DNA of 64,000 nt, taken from Haematococcus lacustris. Taxonomy: Eukaryota; Chlorophyta; Chlorophyceae; Chlamydomonadales; Haematococcaceae. Of this stretch, positions 30,720 through 48,778 are shown in pieces. Each line of letters opens with the position of its first letter. Position 1 is the first letter of the stretch. The position numbers were made by a program, and so were the translations under genes. A model generated the notes under the pieces. That model ran no database searches, was not told the origin of the DNA, and saw only the letters and a program-made list of their open reading frames with translations. The stretch lies in the NCBI GenBank assembly GCA_030144725.1, contig JASKMD010000017.1:11050036-11114035 (forward strand). Reading direction: 5' to 3'.

Positions 30720-32940
30720 TGGCAGCAGCGGGTGGGGAGGGCGTGAAGGGAAGCAGCAGCAGCGTGAGTCCAGGCCAGGTCAGTGTGTGTCCTGGCAGCG
30801 CAGCCCCGGGTGCGGCCACACCTGGCGCAGCCGCGTTTCATCGCAGTCCCAGTGCAGCTGGTGGCAGCAGCTGGGAGCAGGCCGGGTATGCGCCCACCAC
30901 TCAACATGTGTGGCGCGGGACAGACATGACCAGAGCTGCACCAGCTGGGCAGCAGCAGCCGCGCCTGGGGGCCGGGCTGCCGCCGGCTGCTGACCGGGCC
31001 CCTGGCCCTGACCCGGGCTGGCCCCAAGGTTCCCTCCAGTCACACCACTCTGCTGTGGCCTCATGCACTGACCCCCCTCCTGCCCCTCCTGCTGGCCCCC
31101 CCCGTCCTCCAAGTCGCCACCATAGCCTATCCCAGCAGCCCCTGTCACGGCTTGGGACCCCCCCGCCCCTCTGCTGACTCCGCCACCATTGGCCCCCCCT
31201 AGCCCCGGCCCTGGCCCCATCCCACCCCCTAGCTGGCCCCCCCCTGGGTGAGACCCCGGCAGAGGCAGTCTGGTGGCCATGCGCTTCACGGCGTCCCGCA
31301 GCTGCAGGCAGGCCAGCTCAATGGGGTTGCTGGGCTGGGCTGTGAGGTCTAGCAGGAAGGAGGTGAAGGGGGCGTCCGGCTGCCAGTACTGAGTCTGGCT
31401 CCAGAAGGGGGAGCTGGGCATGAAGGCGCGGCCCAGCGCTGACAGGCTGGAGGGGGGCAGGGCGCCGCTCAGGGGGTCCAGCACTACCACCACAGGAGGA
31501 GGGGCAGCGCTGGTGGAGGGGAGGGGGTGGGCGGGGGTGGGTGTGGGGGCGGCAGCGCCTGAGCGGCAGCATGCCCACACCGCATGTGACAGGCGCCATG
31601 ACAGGCCCAGGGCGGCCAGCAGGCGGTCAGCAGCAGCATGGTGGGCTGGGTGAGGGGACAGCAGCAGGTCTAGGGCCTGCAGGTGGGAGGGCCAGGAGCA
31701 GCAGGGGGGCCCCATGGTAGCCGAATGGTAACCTTCATAGCCAGCCGGCCAGTGCGCCAGCAGCAGAGAGGGGAGGGAAAAGGTGTGGAGGTGGCGAGCA
31801 CAGGGGTCATGACGGGCAGCAGTTGTGGAGCAGGAAGTAGGCTCTGGCAGCAGGGGGTAGTTGAGCGGGTCGGGTCGGGTCGGGTCGGGTCGGGTCGGGT
31901 CGGGTCGGGTCGGGTCGGGTCGGGTCGGGTCGGGTCGGGTCGGGTCGGGTCGGGTCGGGTCGGGTCGGGTCGGGTCGGGTCGGGTCGGGTCGGGTCGGGT
32001 CGGGTCGGGTCGGGTCGGGTCGGGTCGGGTCGGGTCGGGTCGGGTCGGGTCGGGTCGGGTCGGGTCGGGTCGGGTCGGGTCGGGTCGGGTCGGGTCGGGT
32101 CGGGTCGGGTCGGGTCGGGTCGGGTCGGGTCGGGTCGGGTCGGGTCGGGTCGGGTCGGGTCGGGTCGGGTCGGGTCGGGTCGGGTCGGGTCGGGTCGGGT
32201 CGGGTCGGGTCGGGTCGGGTCGGGGCGGGGCGGGGCGGGGCGGGTCGGGGCGGGTCGGGGCGGGGCGGGGCGGCGTACCAAGAGGTACTGAGCCTCACGC
32301 AAGCCTTGCCACAGCAGGCGGATAAGTCCCAGGTCCAGGTCCGGGCACCCTGCAGGACCACTCACATCCGGCCCCCCAGCCCCACACGCATCAGCTGCCT
32401 GCTGGATGAGGGGGGCAGGCTGCAGCAATGGCTGGGTACCAAGCTGGGGCGAGGCTGTGCTGCTGCCTGCCTGGGCCCTCCTAGGGGAGGGAGGGGCTGT
32501 GCATTGAGGGCTTGCTCGCTGCTGCTGCCCCTGCTGCTGCTGCTGCTGCTGCTGCCCCTCTTGCTGCCGCTGCTGCTGCACCTTCTGCTGCACCAGCAGC
32601 ATGTGCTGGCACTCTTGCAGAGCATCTAGCCGGGCGGTGAGGCAGCAGGCAGGGCCCTGGGCAAGCACAGGCGGTGGGACATTAAAAGTGGATGGCTATC
32701 TTGCAAGCCTAGCTGACAGAACTATGTTCACTTAGGGTGCGGCAGCCTAGGCCTGGCACAGCTGAACACTGAACATGGCGATGTAGACTAGCCAAACAAA
32801 TGTACCTCGATGTATATCTACATTGGTCTTTACGTCTCACATGTTTGGCATGTTGGGTTGAGGGCAGGGGACTGGCTGCTCACCCCGCGCTGGGTTTCCT
32901 CCGCATCCAGCACCTCCATGACCCGCTGCACCAGCAACAT
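29029..32940 (-). CDS. 2OG-Fe(II) dioxygenase-fold protein (prolyl 4-hydroxylase-like core)
   Basis: Exons on the minus strand 32940-32884, 32656-32279, 31676-30822 and 30228-29029 join in phase to about 829 residues. The N-terminal part is helical and Gln-rich (MLLVQRVMEVLDAEETQ, ECQHMLLVQQKVQQQ). The core has VEWWAHTR, then HQLHWDCDE (the metal-binding H-x-D), LVNPLISSVLFLTG, GPTLVLDQ, GRLLLFSGNLLHGVLPG (the distal His) and RTTLMLAWW. This is the order of conserved strands in 2-oxoglutarate oxygenases with a GGPT-x-V step. The substrate is unknown. About 45 Pro-rich residues sit between the two core strands 29029-30228; they may be coding or an undetected intron. Intron 2 contains the GGGTC array, intron 3 a CAG/CTG tract. 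Confidence 0.7.
30564..30726 (+). repeat. CAG trinucleotide tract in dioxygenase-like gene intron
   Basis: Long CAG runs with a few CCCCC breaks. Reads as CTG on the gene's sense strand. Confidence 0.88.
31866..32270 (+). repeat. GGGTC pentanucleotide array, about 71 uninterrupted units
   Basis: 31866-32222 is a pure GGGTC repeat, followed by a mixed GGGGC/GGGTC tail to about 32270. It fills most of intron 2 of the dioxygenase-like gene, beginning a few bases from the 5' splice site. The apparent PDPTR and GSGRV proteins read from it are artefacts. Confidence 0.97.
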
Positions 32941-33058
32941 GGTGTACAAGACTACACGCACGGCACACACAACGAAGAATGGCCAAGTGGCAGCAGTCTG
33001 TGACGACGAATACCGAAGATTTCAAATCATCAAACATTTAGCTTAGCTGAACAGCGTG
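32941..33058. promoter_or_regulatory. Short bidirectional promoter between dioxygenase-like gene and RADA
   Basis: Start codons at 32940 (minus) and 33059 (plus) are only 118 bp apart. The stretch is lower in GC than its flanks (TTTCAAATCATCAAACATTT). Both transcripts must begin here unless an upstream exon was missed. Confidence 0.45.
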
Positions 33059-39664
<6,606 letters not shown>

Positions 39665-40329
39665 CAAGGACATGGATTTACAAAGGGGTTTGTGTTGTCG
39701 TGACTGCGAGGCGTGGCAGCCTTATGACGGCTCGCACCGCCGGAAGTGCATCTATGACCTAGTCGCTTCAGTAATATTGATATTGATAATATTGATATTG
39801 AAACTTAAAAAAACGTATGACCTCTGCCCCTTGATCCCTACAGCCCTTATGCAACACCAAAATAGAGCATGAGTTGTAATCAAACACAGGCTGCGAGATC
39901 ACTGTTGTAAAGGCTACTGACACTGTCAGTGACAGTGTGCCTAGTGCCCACTTCAGCTCAGCCTTTGTTGGCCTTTGTCAGCCTTTGTGAGTCTTTGTTG
40001 GCTCAGCCTCCTAACCAATTGTACTCACAACGCAATGCTACTAGGCTTCAACCTGACGGTATCACACAGTCAGTGTAACAATCTTGCAAGCAAGCAGTGC
40101 AATACTAACGATTGCCTTGCGCGATTGAAGTATCTAAGCCCCCATCCTTGGTATCACAGAAAATGGAAGAACTCTTTTTGCACCTTTTCCGCGAACCTAT
40201 ATACATCGCGGGTCTACTTAATGGCAGCACGCACTGCTAGCGCAGTTGGTGCAGAGATCAACGAAAAATATCAGCAAGCATCCGCCTGCTGTCGCTTTTG
40301 CGTCTAGGCATAACAGCGCTGCTAAGCGT
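39665..40329. other. Spacer between RADA and the helical-repeat gene
   Basis: RADA 3' flank with two TGTAA signals, a TTGATATTGATAATATTGATATTG stretch-like AT-rich run (39778-39803), and GCCTTTGT repeated four times (39961-40000). The promoter of the next plus-strand gene must lie in 39920-40330. Confidence 0.5.
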
Positions 40330-43300
40330 ATGCAACCCTGCGCTATTAAGCCCAGCGCCGTGGTGGGCGGTGCTGCGTGCCTCTTGCCCCGAGCTGCGGC
40401 CGGGCCTCCTAGGCTCTGTGCAGATCTGGTAGCGAGTGTGGGTCCCCACCCTAGCCAAGCGCCCCTCCCTCAGCCCCCCCAGCCTCCTCTGGCAGCGCCA
40501 GCCCCAACAGCAGGTGCCCACCAGCCAGGCCGGACCAGCCCCAGCCTACTCCTCCGCCGTGCTGAGCAAGCCCGGGATGCCGCAGCCTGCACCATCAGCA
40601 TCCTGTCCTGCCGCTCCTGGCGTGCTGTGCATGCGCTGTACGATGCCAGGCGGAGCACCCTGAACCACATCCATCTCACAGCCATGCTGACCCACCTGGT
40701 GCGCCTCACCGCCAGGCTTGACCCAGCCACCTCGCTCCAAGACCCCCCTAAGCCGCCTCGCACTCAGCCGCCACCCAGCCCAAGCCCTCCAGCAGCCAGT
40801 GCTGCCCCAGCCTTGAGCACAGTCAGATTACAACTGCGCAGCGGGGATGGCCAGGCAGCCAGAGGGCAGGAGTCACAGCCGCAGGGCGGGGTCTGGGTGG
40901 GTGCAGGCGCTCAGGCAGCTCAACGTGCAGAGGCCGCAGCACTGCACGCCTTCCTGATGCAGCTGGTGCCCTATGTGGGCCTGCACCTGCTCAGCCTGGG
41001 GCCGCGCCAGTTGGCCACCTGCATGTGGGCGCTGGGCCGCCTGGGGGTCTGCCCTGAGACCGCCTGGCTGCGGGAGTGGAGCGGCTGTGTGGCACGCAAG
41101 ACCGAGCTGCTGTCACCCAGGGTGGGTCCAGAGTGACGGCCTGTTATGTGTGACCAGCAAATGTACTGCCTGGCACGACATGACATGACATGACATGACA
41201 TGACATGACATGACATGACATGACATGACATGACATGACATGACATGACATGACATGACATGACATGACATGACATGACATGACATGACATGACATGACA
41301 TGACATGACATGACATGACATGACATGACATGACATGACATGACATGACATGACATGACATGACATGACATGACATGACATGACATGACATGACATGACA
41401 TGACATGACATGACATGACATGACATGACATGACATGACATGACATGACATGACATGACATGACATGACATGACATGACATGACTCACTTGGACCTGACC
41501 CAGCCGGAGCTGACTCACCCGGCTGCATGCATGCCCTGCCCTGCAGGACCTGGCTCAATGCGCCTGGGGGCTGGTGTCCTGCGGCGCCTTCGCCGCCTCA
41601 CCCACCTGCCACCCCGGCCCCTCAGGCGCGGTGGGTCTGCTGCGCCACCTGGCTGCCCGCCTCACGCAGCCTGCAGTGCTGAGGTCAGCCCAGCCGCAAG
41701 ACCTGGCTACCATGCTGTGGGCCTTGGGGGCAGCGGGGTGCCCCACATCGCCCCAGGTAGTCCAGGGGCTGGAGGTGGCAGTGGTCCAGCACCTGCAGCA
41801 GGCAGCCTTGGAGCGGGCAGCCAGGCAGGGGCAAGGGCAGGGGCAGCAGCAGATGGGGTTGGGGCAGGGGCAGGTAATGCGGGCGGTTGAGGTGTGTCAG
41901 GTGCTGGGGGCGCTGGTGCACTTGCACCACTGCCCTCACCCTGACACCCCTGGCCTGCTGCTGCGCCATTTCTTGGCCGTCTCTGGCTTGTCGCCTCCCA
42001 GCCGCCCTCGTCTACAGTCAGGGCCACAGCCTGATGGGAGGCCAGGGCCAGGGCCAGGGCCAGGGCCAGGGCCAGGGCCAGGGCGGGCCGACACCCTCCC
42101 TGGGTCCAGCGCCCCACCCCAGCACTCCTTCACTGTAGCTGGCCTCAGATCTCGCCACACTGTTGGTGCCAGGCACAACATGGCCAGTCAGGAGGGAGCA
42201 GGGCTTGGTGCTATGGACCTGGTGGCCTCCGCCAACCCCCTTCTCAGACGCACCCCGCCCAGCACGCCGCCGCCTTTCGCTCTGGAGATGCACCCAGGTG
42301 GTGGTCGTGGGGCAGGGGCCGGGGCAGCCGGGGCGCCGGCCTCCCCCTGGTCTTCAGCGCAGGCAGCCACTGAAGGGCACCTCAAGCAGCAGCTAGGAGC
42401 AGGCCAGGACATCAGGCTGGCAGGTGGGCAGGCCGCCCCTACCCCTAGTGGCCTGCACCCAGGTGCAGCAGCAGCGGCGGCAGGAGCAGCAGGCTGGAAC
42501 AGGCAGCCGGAGCAGCGGGGCCCCTGGCTGGTCCTGCCGCCTGAGCCGCTCCCCCCTCCTGCAGCAAGCCAGGGGGGCCAGGCGCAGGCACAGCCAGAGC
42601 TGCCTCAGCCAGCCCCCACCCCCCACCGCCCTTCTCTCCCACAGAGGAGGACAGCAGCAGGCCACGCAGGACCTGCTGGGCTATGCAATGACCCAGACGC
42701 CCCCACCCACCTGCAAGGTTGGGGTGTTGAGGCAGCGCGGTCTAACAACCTGGGTGCTTCCTGGCAGAGGCTGCAAGGTGTGGGGCCGAGGGAGGTGGTG
42801 GCGGTGTTGTGGTCCTTGGCCCGCCTGCGCCACCATCCCCCTCAGGACCTCCTGGACGCTCTGCTGCAGGGGCTGCTGCTGCAGCCATGCTCAGCCAGAA
42901 TACAGCAGCCGCCTGGGCAGCAGCAGGCATGTCAAGAACTACAGCACCCGCAGCCACTGCCACATGACAGGCTGCAGTATGGAGAGCAGCAGCAGGAGCA
43001 GGAGCAGGAGCAGGAGCAGCTGTCCAACGTGACCCCGCTGCCTGTTCAACGCAAGCACCTTGATTGGATGAGTGAGAGTCACTCAACTGGCCCCTCCTTA
43101 TCCCCACACACATTGCCTAACCTAGCCACCCCTCAGCTCCCATCAAGCCGGCTGCCTAGCCATCCACTGCCGTCACCCCAGCCCCACCCCGCCCCCACCC
43201 TTGCCCCCACGCTTGCCCCCGCCGCCCCCCGGCCCCCCCTGCAGCCTGCTGACGTGGCGGAGTGTTTCTGGGCGCTGGGCTGCCTGCGCTACCACCCCCC

Positions 43301-44639
43301 CTCACACCTGCTGGGCCCCCTCCTGGACCAGCTGCCCGCCCTGCTGCAGGCCACAGCCCTCCGCAGAGGGAGGCACAGGGACGCGTGCCTGCTGGACCTA
43401 CCCTGGCAGGCCCAGGCAGGGGTGGGCACCGGCAGGGTCAGGCAGCTGGGGGGGTGGCGGCAGCGCTGGCGGCAGCGGCGGCTGGGGCAGCGCCGGGGGG
43501 AGGACCAGCAGCCCCAGCCCCTGGGAGGATCCCAGTTGCAGGCAAGAGGGTGCACCGAGCAGTCAGGGACAGTGGAGGGCAGGCAGGCCGTGAGGCAGAC
43601 ATGGGAGTCAGGGCACCAGACTGAGCGCAGCCCCAGCCCCAGCAGCAGCGCCAGCCCCCCCAGCTACACAGCCGCAGGCCCAGCCCTCTTGGCCGCCCCC
43701 TCCCCTGGTGGCCTTTCCTGCCAGGAGCTGGGGCGCGTGATGTGGGGTCTGTCCCGCCTGCACTGCCCGCCCCCTCCCGCCCTGCGCTGCCTGCTGCAGC
43801 GAGCACTGGCCAGTGTGGGCCCCGACCTGCCCTCCCTGGCCCCTGCTGCCACAGTGGACGTCCTGACCGCCTGCTACCGCCTGCGCGTGCAGCCTGACCC
43901 AGGCACCCTGGCTGCGGTGGAGGAGGTGATGGGGGCGCACCTGGGCACCATGGACCTGCGGCGCCTGGTGCGTGTGCTGCGCGTGCTGGCTGTGCTGGGG
44001 GGCCAGCCTAGCCAGAGCTTCAAGGCAGTGCTGGTGGCCAGACTGGAGGAGGTGGTGGTGGGGCAGGCGGGGGGGCTCTCAGCAGGCGAGGCGAGACACA
44101 AGGGCAGTGACGGCCCCGGCTCTGACCTGCTCCTAGCTCAGGGCCAGACAATGACAGCGGGCAGGCAGTCAGGCGGCCAGGCAGGCAGTGGAGGTGGGCG
44201 GATGGCCAGGGGCGCAGTGTCAGGTCCGGAGGCTACTCGGGGAGGGGCGGACGGCACTGGGTCAGGTGCAGGTCTGGGCATGGCCCCCCAGCAGTTTGTG
44301 TCCTTGCTCTGGTCGCTGGCTCGGCTGCGGTGCGGGCCGCTGCTGGCCGCCACCTGGGCCCCTGGCTGCCTGGCGGGAGTGCTGCGAGCCTGGCCCCTGC
44401 TGCCGCCAGCTGGCCAGGCGCGGCTGTGCTGGGCAGTGAGCTGCCTGAGGCTGCAGCCAGGGGATGCGATGGTGGCTGAGCTGCAGGCCCTGCCTGGGTG
44501 GGGTCGGGCGGCGGGGAGGTGGGGCGGGGAGGCCCCTGAGGACAGCCATACAGCTTCTGGGCTCACCAGCCCGGCTGCTCCTGAGTACAGCCGCACAGCT
44601 GCAGCACTGGCACTGACTAGACAAGAACACCACCCCTAG
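40330..44639 (+). CDS. Helical-repeat organelle protein (OPR/FASTK-like), probable RNA-binding
   Basis: Two exons, 40330-41121 and 41547-44639, join in phase to about 1294 residues. The start at 40330 gives a leader of plastid or mitochondrial type (MQPCAIKPSAVVGGAACLLP). The body has spaced copies of one helical motif: CMWALGRLGVCP, CAWGLVSCGAF, MLWALGAAGCP, VLWSLARLRHHPP, CFWALGCLRYHPP, MWGLSRLHCPPPP and LLWSLARLRCGP. Such W-(A/S)-L-x-x-L helical repeats occur in algal octotricopeptide-repeat and FASTK/RAP proteins that stabilise or process organelle RNAs. Long Gln/Pro/Gly-rich stretches separate the motifs; some could be unspliced introns although the frame is open for 3 kb. No C-terminal RAP domain is seen. 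The target RNA is unknown. Confidence 0.72.
41176..41483 (+). repeat. TGACA pentanucleotide array, 60 units, in the intron of the helical-repeat gene
   Basis: 41181-41480 is a pure TGACA repeat, about 55 bp after the 5' splice site and 60 bp before the 3' site, so it makes up most of the single intron. Apparent MSCHV proteins on the minus strand are artefacts. Confidence 0.97.
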
Positions 44640-45000
44640 TGAGGGGACCTGGTTCTGCCGTTGCGTGGTACTTGTTGCCTGCTGGGCCGTGAGGGAGGTG
44701 ACTAGGCTGGACTCGGTGCCAGGCACCAGGGGGCAGGCAGCCCTGGGTAATGCGCTGCGGTGGTGGCGGCGGCGGGTGTGTGTCGGGCCATTGTGGTGCG
44801 ATGTGCCGGTCAGAACTGCGTCGTGGCATGCTCCATGCACTGTATAGGTACATGTGAATAACGGTGCACTCAGGCTTACATGAAAGATGAGGATGTTGCG
44901 CATGGTGTTGTAGCTGTTGTCCTCCGCGTAAGTTGAACCAGCCTCACCCTAGGTAGTGACCCCTCTAAAGTGAGCTCTGCAATTTTGCCGTGGTTAGGGG
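44640..45000. other. 3' flank of the helical-repeat gene
   Basis: No gene recognised; GGTGGTGGCGGCGGCGGG near 44757. Ordinary intergenic sequence. Confidence 0.45.
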
Positions 45001-45292
45001 GTGGGCTGGGCATACATCATGTGGGTTGGCAGGTGGGAGCAGTTGAAGCTAGGTAAGGTCAGGGAGTACCCTTGGCTGAGCTACAAGCGGCACCCAAGAC
45101 AGAGCACACAAGGCCCAGGCCCATTAGCCTGTGGCGCAAGAGTAGATTGTGCCATGCCTCAGATTTGTCAGCTTACATCAATGCAGTGCGTCATGCCAAA
45201 CTGGTCAGCCATATCTCAGGGGTCAGGCAATAGTGCAGAGGTTGGGCACCCGCAGCCTCAGCGACGTTGTTGTTGGCGTAGTAGAGGCTGGG
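45001..45292 (+). pseudogene. Worn remnant of a Fanzor-like 3' end (copy D)
   Basis: A frame reads KLGKVREYPWLSYKRHPRQ, the counterpart of KGKEYPGLGYKRLRDK in copy A. It is followed by GTCAGCTTACATCAATGCAGT, close to the block after the stop in copies A and B. The end would be near GAGGCTGGGGCTG (45285-45297). Strongly diverged and non-coding. 45300-45841 holds AT-richer sequence with no gene. Confidence 0.5.
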
Positions 45293-45841
45293 GCTGTATA
45301 TAGACTAATGTCCCTAGAAAACACATAATGCCTCAATTCGAGAGGTGGTGGTGGTATCGACAGAACCATGTCATATATTGCACTCGACCAATTGTACTAT
45401 CTTAGCTTACGTGCATACAAGGTGCATGGACGATGTAATGGTCGCCAGCTGCTACAAAATAAGCTGCATACCTACTGCATAAGCCCAAACGAGACATGTG
45501 CATAAGCAGGTGGTTACAACGTGCACAACTCTGGTCACACAACGCTTGCAACACTGCTACTCAAGTCATGCAACACAGTTGACTGATGAAACTATCTTGG
45601 CAACGTCTAATAACTATGGGTATGTCAAACAACCCCTGTACACGCTACACAGGTCACAAGCCATGCCAACCCCCTGCAAAACTAATACAGAGAAACTCAA
45701 ACCACTACTATACCTTGCAGTGTTCATCTCCATCTAATCCAAATCCGTATCCCAACTACATCATTCTCTGTAATCGATTTAAACCAGCAAGCTGGTCTTG
45801 AGAACATACAGGCACCACTAGATGGTCATGGCATAATGAAT

Positions 45842-46976
45842 CTACTTCTGTGGCAGAGTCTGTTGGTTCGCTTCTAGCCGTGCCCTCAAAGCTGTGCTGA
45901 CACTCTGTTGTGCGAGCCTTAGCGTGACATGCCGGCGAGGTTGAGCAGAAAGCTGCTGCTGCTGAGCCATGCGCACCTGCAAGTGCGCATAACAGAATAA
46001 TTTCAATTGTCCTGTCACAGGACATATCGCATAGGCACTATACAAAGCAAGTCAACATACCTGCAGGTATGTAGTCTCATACATGGCTTTCCTCCAAGCC
46101 ACTTGTAGGGATTTCCGAGTAGCTTGCAAAGACTGCTCACAGTCCAAGTTGTCCCAGACTTGAAACGAGCCCCGACTTGACAGCCTGGCTAAAGCAACAG
46201 CCCGAGTGTGGACTGCTTCCAGGACTGCATCCTGTAGCTGGACCATCTCTGCAGCTGCTTCCAGCTGGGCAGTAAAAGGGCACCACTCTGGGCCTGCATC
46301 TGCTAGTTGGCTTATAGCCATGGTTGGGGCATAAGGGGATTGGTGCAGCTGCTCCACGAGACTGCTCTGCGCTGCACGCAGTATACCAATCTCTTCTGTC
46401 AACAAAGCATTCTCCACTGCTAGGCTGAAGGCAGTGGTCACGGGTGTTGCGGGTTGAACTGCTGGATGTCCAACCTCCAGCTCTGCATAATACTGTGGTG
46501 GAGGTGGAGGTGATGGCTCTGGGCAGGTTTCAGTAGGATGGACAGGTGGGGGGAGAATAGCAGCTGTAACTCGAGGACAAGAAGTTGGGCTAGCTGTTGG
46601 AAGAGCCATCTCCACTGTACTTGCTATAGCTGCAACAGCTTGAACAGAAGCTGCTTGATACAGTTTTGTGTACGCCACAGCCTGAACACAAAAAGCATAA
46701 CAACAGTAAATGATTGTTTTGTGACGGCAAAGGGTCCTGTCAGGCCGGTGCAACGTAAGTTACCTTCAGGATGGCGCTGATGCCTGCGCGCGCCGCATGC
46801 TTCCGGAAGTCACCTTGGCAGGCTGCATCCCACGCTGTGAGGTCAGGAGGCGCCGTGGGGAAGAAACGAGGTCGTGTTGACTGAAGCAGCAGCGCAGAAA
46901 CAGAGGAAGAAGCACGGTGGCTTGATGTGCGTTGCGTGCGTGGGCAGAAGGAGCGAGGAACGCTGAGGTTCAGCAT
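45842..46976 (-). CDS. Hypothetical protein with organelle-type leader
   Basis: Three exons on the minus strand, 46976-46764, 46681-46061 and 45976-45842, join in phase to 322 residues. The start MLNLSVPRSFCPRTQRTSSH is Ser/Arg-rich and lacks acidic residues, like a transit peptide. The middle has a Pro-rich stretch (PEPSPPPPPQYYAELE) and helical segments (LTEEIGILRAAQSSLVEQLH, QDAVLEAVHTRAVALARL). The end is basic and Gln-rich (MAQQQQLSAQPRRHVTLRLA). No family is recognised. Clean splice sites and balanced composition argue that it is a real gene. Confidence 0.6.
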
Positions 46977-47389
46977 TGTGAACCCCCGAAGACCCCTGAA
47001 CCCCAACCCTGGACCAAAGCCAGGGGGAGCTGCGCACGCGAGCTGCCGAGATGGTGTCAAACGCGGGCTTTGGGTGCAAAACAGAGTGACGTGAAGTATG
47101 ACAAGTACAGTCAGCGTCGAGTCGAATGCTTTCGGCGGTAGATTCGAGTTGCAGCATTAAAGCAAAGGTGACTAACATCATGGGATCGTGAGGGCGTCCT
47201 CGGCTTGCATTACGAACAAAAGTTGCACACCATGTCAACGTGTAGACTGGACTGATCTGAACCCCAACATAGGTGCGTAGAGCCAGTTGCAGGAGACAAT
47301 GCCATCTGCAACCCCGTCCCTCGCTGCCTGTGGTTGCCTGCCCTAAATGCCTGCCCCTGTCACTGCATCACTGTTACCTGCAGGTAATT

Positions 47390-47797
47390 GAGTTCAAGCA
47401 TGTCGAACACTACCGGGTCACAGGCTGCTGCTGCTGAGCTTGGGGAAGTATGTGTTGGTGTACTGGAGTGGGTGGGGTGGGTCTTGTGTGCCATGCAGCT
47501 GGAGAAGGGTGCAGCCATTGAGTACCAGCAATGGTGAGGGGCACGCAAGCAGCTGCTGGTGTTCATTGACTATGCTAGCATTGGCACACGAGGTGGGTGG
47601 GGTGCCAATGTCTTATAAACAGCCTGGCCCTGCTGCACCTGATGCTGCTCCCAGCGCCAGGGGCCTTGCCTAGGGCCTCACAGCTGCTCATCAACGTGTA
47701 CGTGCCTAACGCCGGCGACAAGCCTGCAGCAGCAGCAACAGGAGCAACAGCAGTGGCAGGAGCAGCACGAGCACGAGTGTGAGTGACAGTACGAGTG
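47390..47797 (+). pseudogene. Fanzor-like internal fragment joined to an AP-endonuclease-like fragment (copy 1)
   Basis: 47430-47610 encodes, with a stop, GARKQLLVFIDYASIGTRGG, the counterpart of KQLVVFF-x-x-SSIGTRGGWG in copy A, on the plus strand. 47660-47740 reads SQLLINVYVPNAGDKPAAA, which resembles the V-N-x-Y-V-P-N-x-G strand of ExoIII-type AP endonucleases. The same composite recurs at 48779-49180. Frames are broken; neither is functional. Confidence 0.5.
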
Positions 47798-48665
47798 ACA
47801 GCTTGTACGTGGTGAGGGCACATTGGGGGGGCCTCAGGCGCCTGCTGGCCAAGCTGCTGAGGCAGGTTGCCGACACGTCAGTGGCGCATGCGGTGAGTGA
47901 AATGCATGCAGCACCTTGGCCCTCAACCTTGAGCCTTCATTGCAGTGGAACACCCAGTGTGGACCCCTACAAAATGGTGTTTTGTCTGTGTGGTGTTCCC
48001 ATGCTCATGGCATGCACATGGCAAAGACATGGCATACACATGGTCATGGTCGCCTACCACCTACACTGTTGCCTGACCCCGGAGGGCTATGATGTAGAGT
48101 TGGCATGACAAACATGCACTAAGTGTAAGCTGATGACAGCTCAACAAAGGGGGCCCACATACTACTGTGCCACAGCAGGCTGGGTCTTGGGTGGCTTGTC
48201 TTGCAGCCGCTTGTAGCCCAGGCCAGGGTACTCCTTGCCCTTGGCTGGCAGCTTCCCCTGCTCTGGCCACCAGAACAGCTCCAGCGGCCGCCACCTGCTC
48301 TCCCATTGGAGGCATTGCGCCACTAGGCTCATATCTGCTCACACCTGCTCATACCTACTCATACCCAGGAGGTGATGTCACACACTCTCACATCTCCTAA
48401 GGGCAAGCCTCCAAACAGCACCTCCAAGGGGCATGTGAAATGCATTCAGCGCAGGCCCCTGTGTTAGGCTGAGCGCTGGGCCATGTTCTTGTGCAGCTGC
48501 GTCAGGACCTGCAAACCTGGGCATGAGCATAGCCGGCTAAGGTGAAGGCATCCAACAGAGTGGCTGACCATAAATGTTGTTTAAATGCCTGTTTGCAGGG
48601 GGTCAGCACGGCTGATGACCATGGTGTGCTGAAGGCACTGAAGGAACGCAAGGTGCGAGAGCACT
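47798..48665 (+). repeat. Partial segmental duplication of the coiled-coil gene with its intronic Fanzor-like piece
   Basis: 47798-48305 and 48435-48665 are near-identical to 54567-55063 and 55361-55592. The copied part includes the end of one coiled-coil exon (SLYVVRAHWGGLRRLLA), its 5' splice site, the right end and tail of a minus-strand Fanzor-like copy, and the next exon (GVST-x-DDHGVLKAL). About 300 bp of the Fanzor coding part is missing here and replaced by unrelated sequence. No start codon or upstream exons, so this is a dead fragment. Confidence 0.88.
47909..48305 (-). pseudogene. Fanzor-like C-terminal tail and right end, family 2 (duplicate copy)
   Basis: Minus strand: the segment corresponding to GKLPAKGKEYPGLGYKRLQD, a stop region ACAGTAGTATGTG, then a right end different from that of copy A, ending GGGCCAAGGTGCTG at 47909. 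Present because of the segmental duplication. Confidence 0.7.
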
Positions 48666-48696
48666 CATTGCTTGCCTTATCTTGTCATCTGGTGCC

Positions 48697-48778
48697 TATG
48701 CAACACGTTATGCCCCTACTAATGGGTAGGGGCTGTGTTATCTGTGATCCGAACTGTGTGTCTGAGACAAACATCCGG
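48697..48778 (-). mobile_element. Family-3 right-end fragment
   Basis: Minus strand ACAGCCCCTACCCATTAGTA with GGGG following, a 7 bp hairpin (CCCCTAC/GTAGGGG), as in 49197-49245 and 63225-63262. Confidence 0.55.

Noticed and set aside
31807..32361. Long frames of PDPTR or GSGRV repeats
   Set aside because: Simple translation of the GGGTC array, which lies within an intron bounded by good splice sites.
41176..41483. CRISPR-like array
   Set aside because: Perfect 5 bp units without spacers; a microsatellite in nuclear DNA.
41113..41558. Long frames of MSCHV repeats
   Set aside because: Translation of the TGACA array inside the helical-repeat gene's intron.
42424..43032. Alternative frames in the helical-repeat gene
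   Set aside because: Shadows of the long frame that carries the conserved W-A-L motifs.
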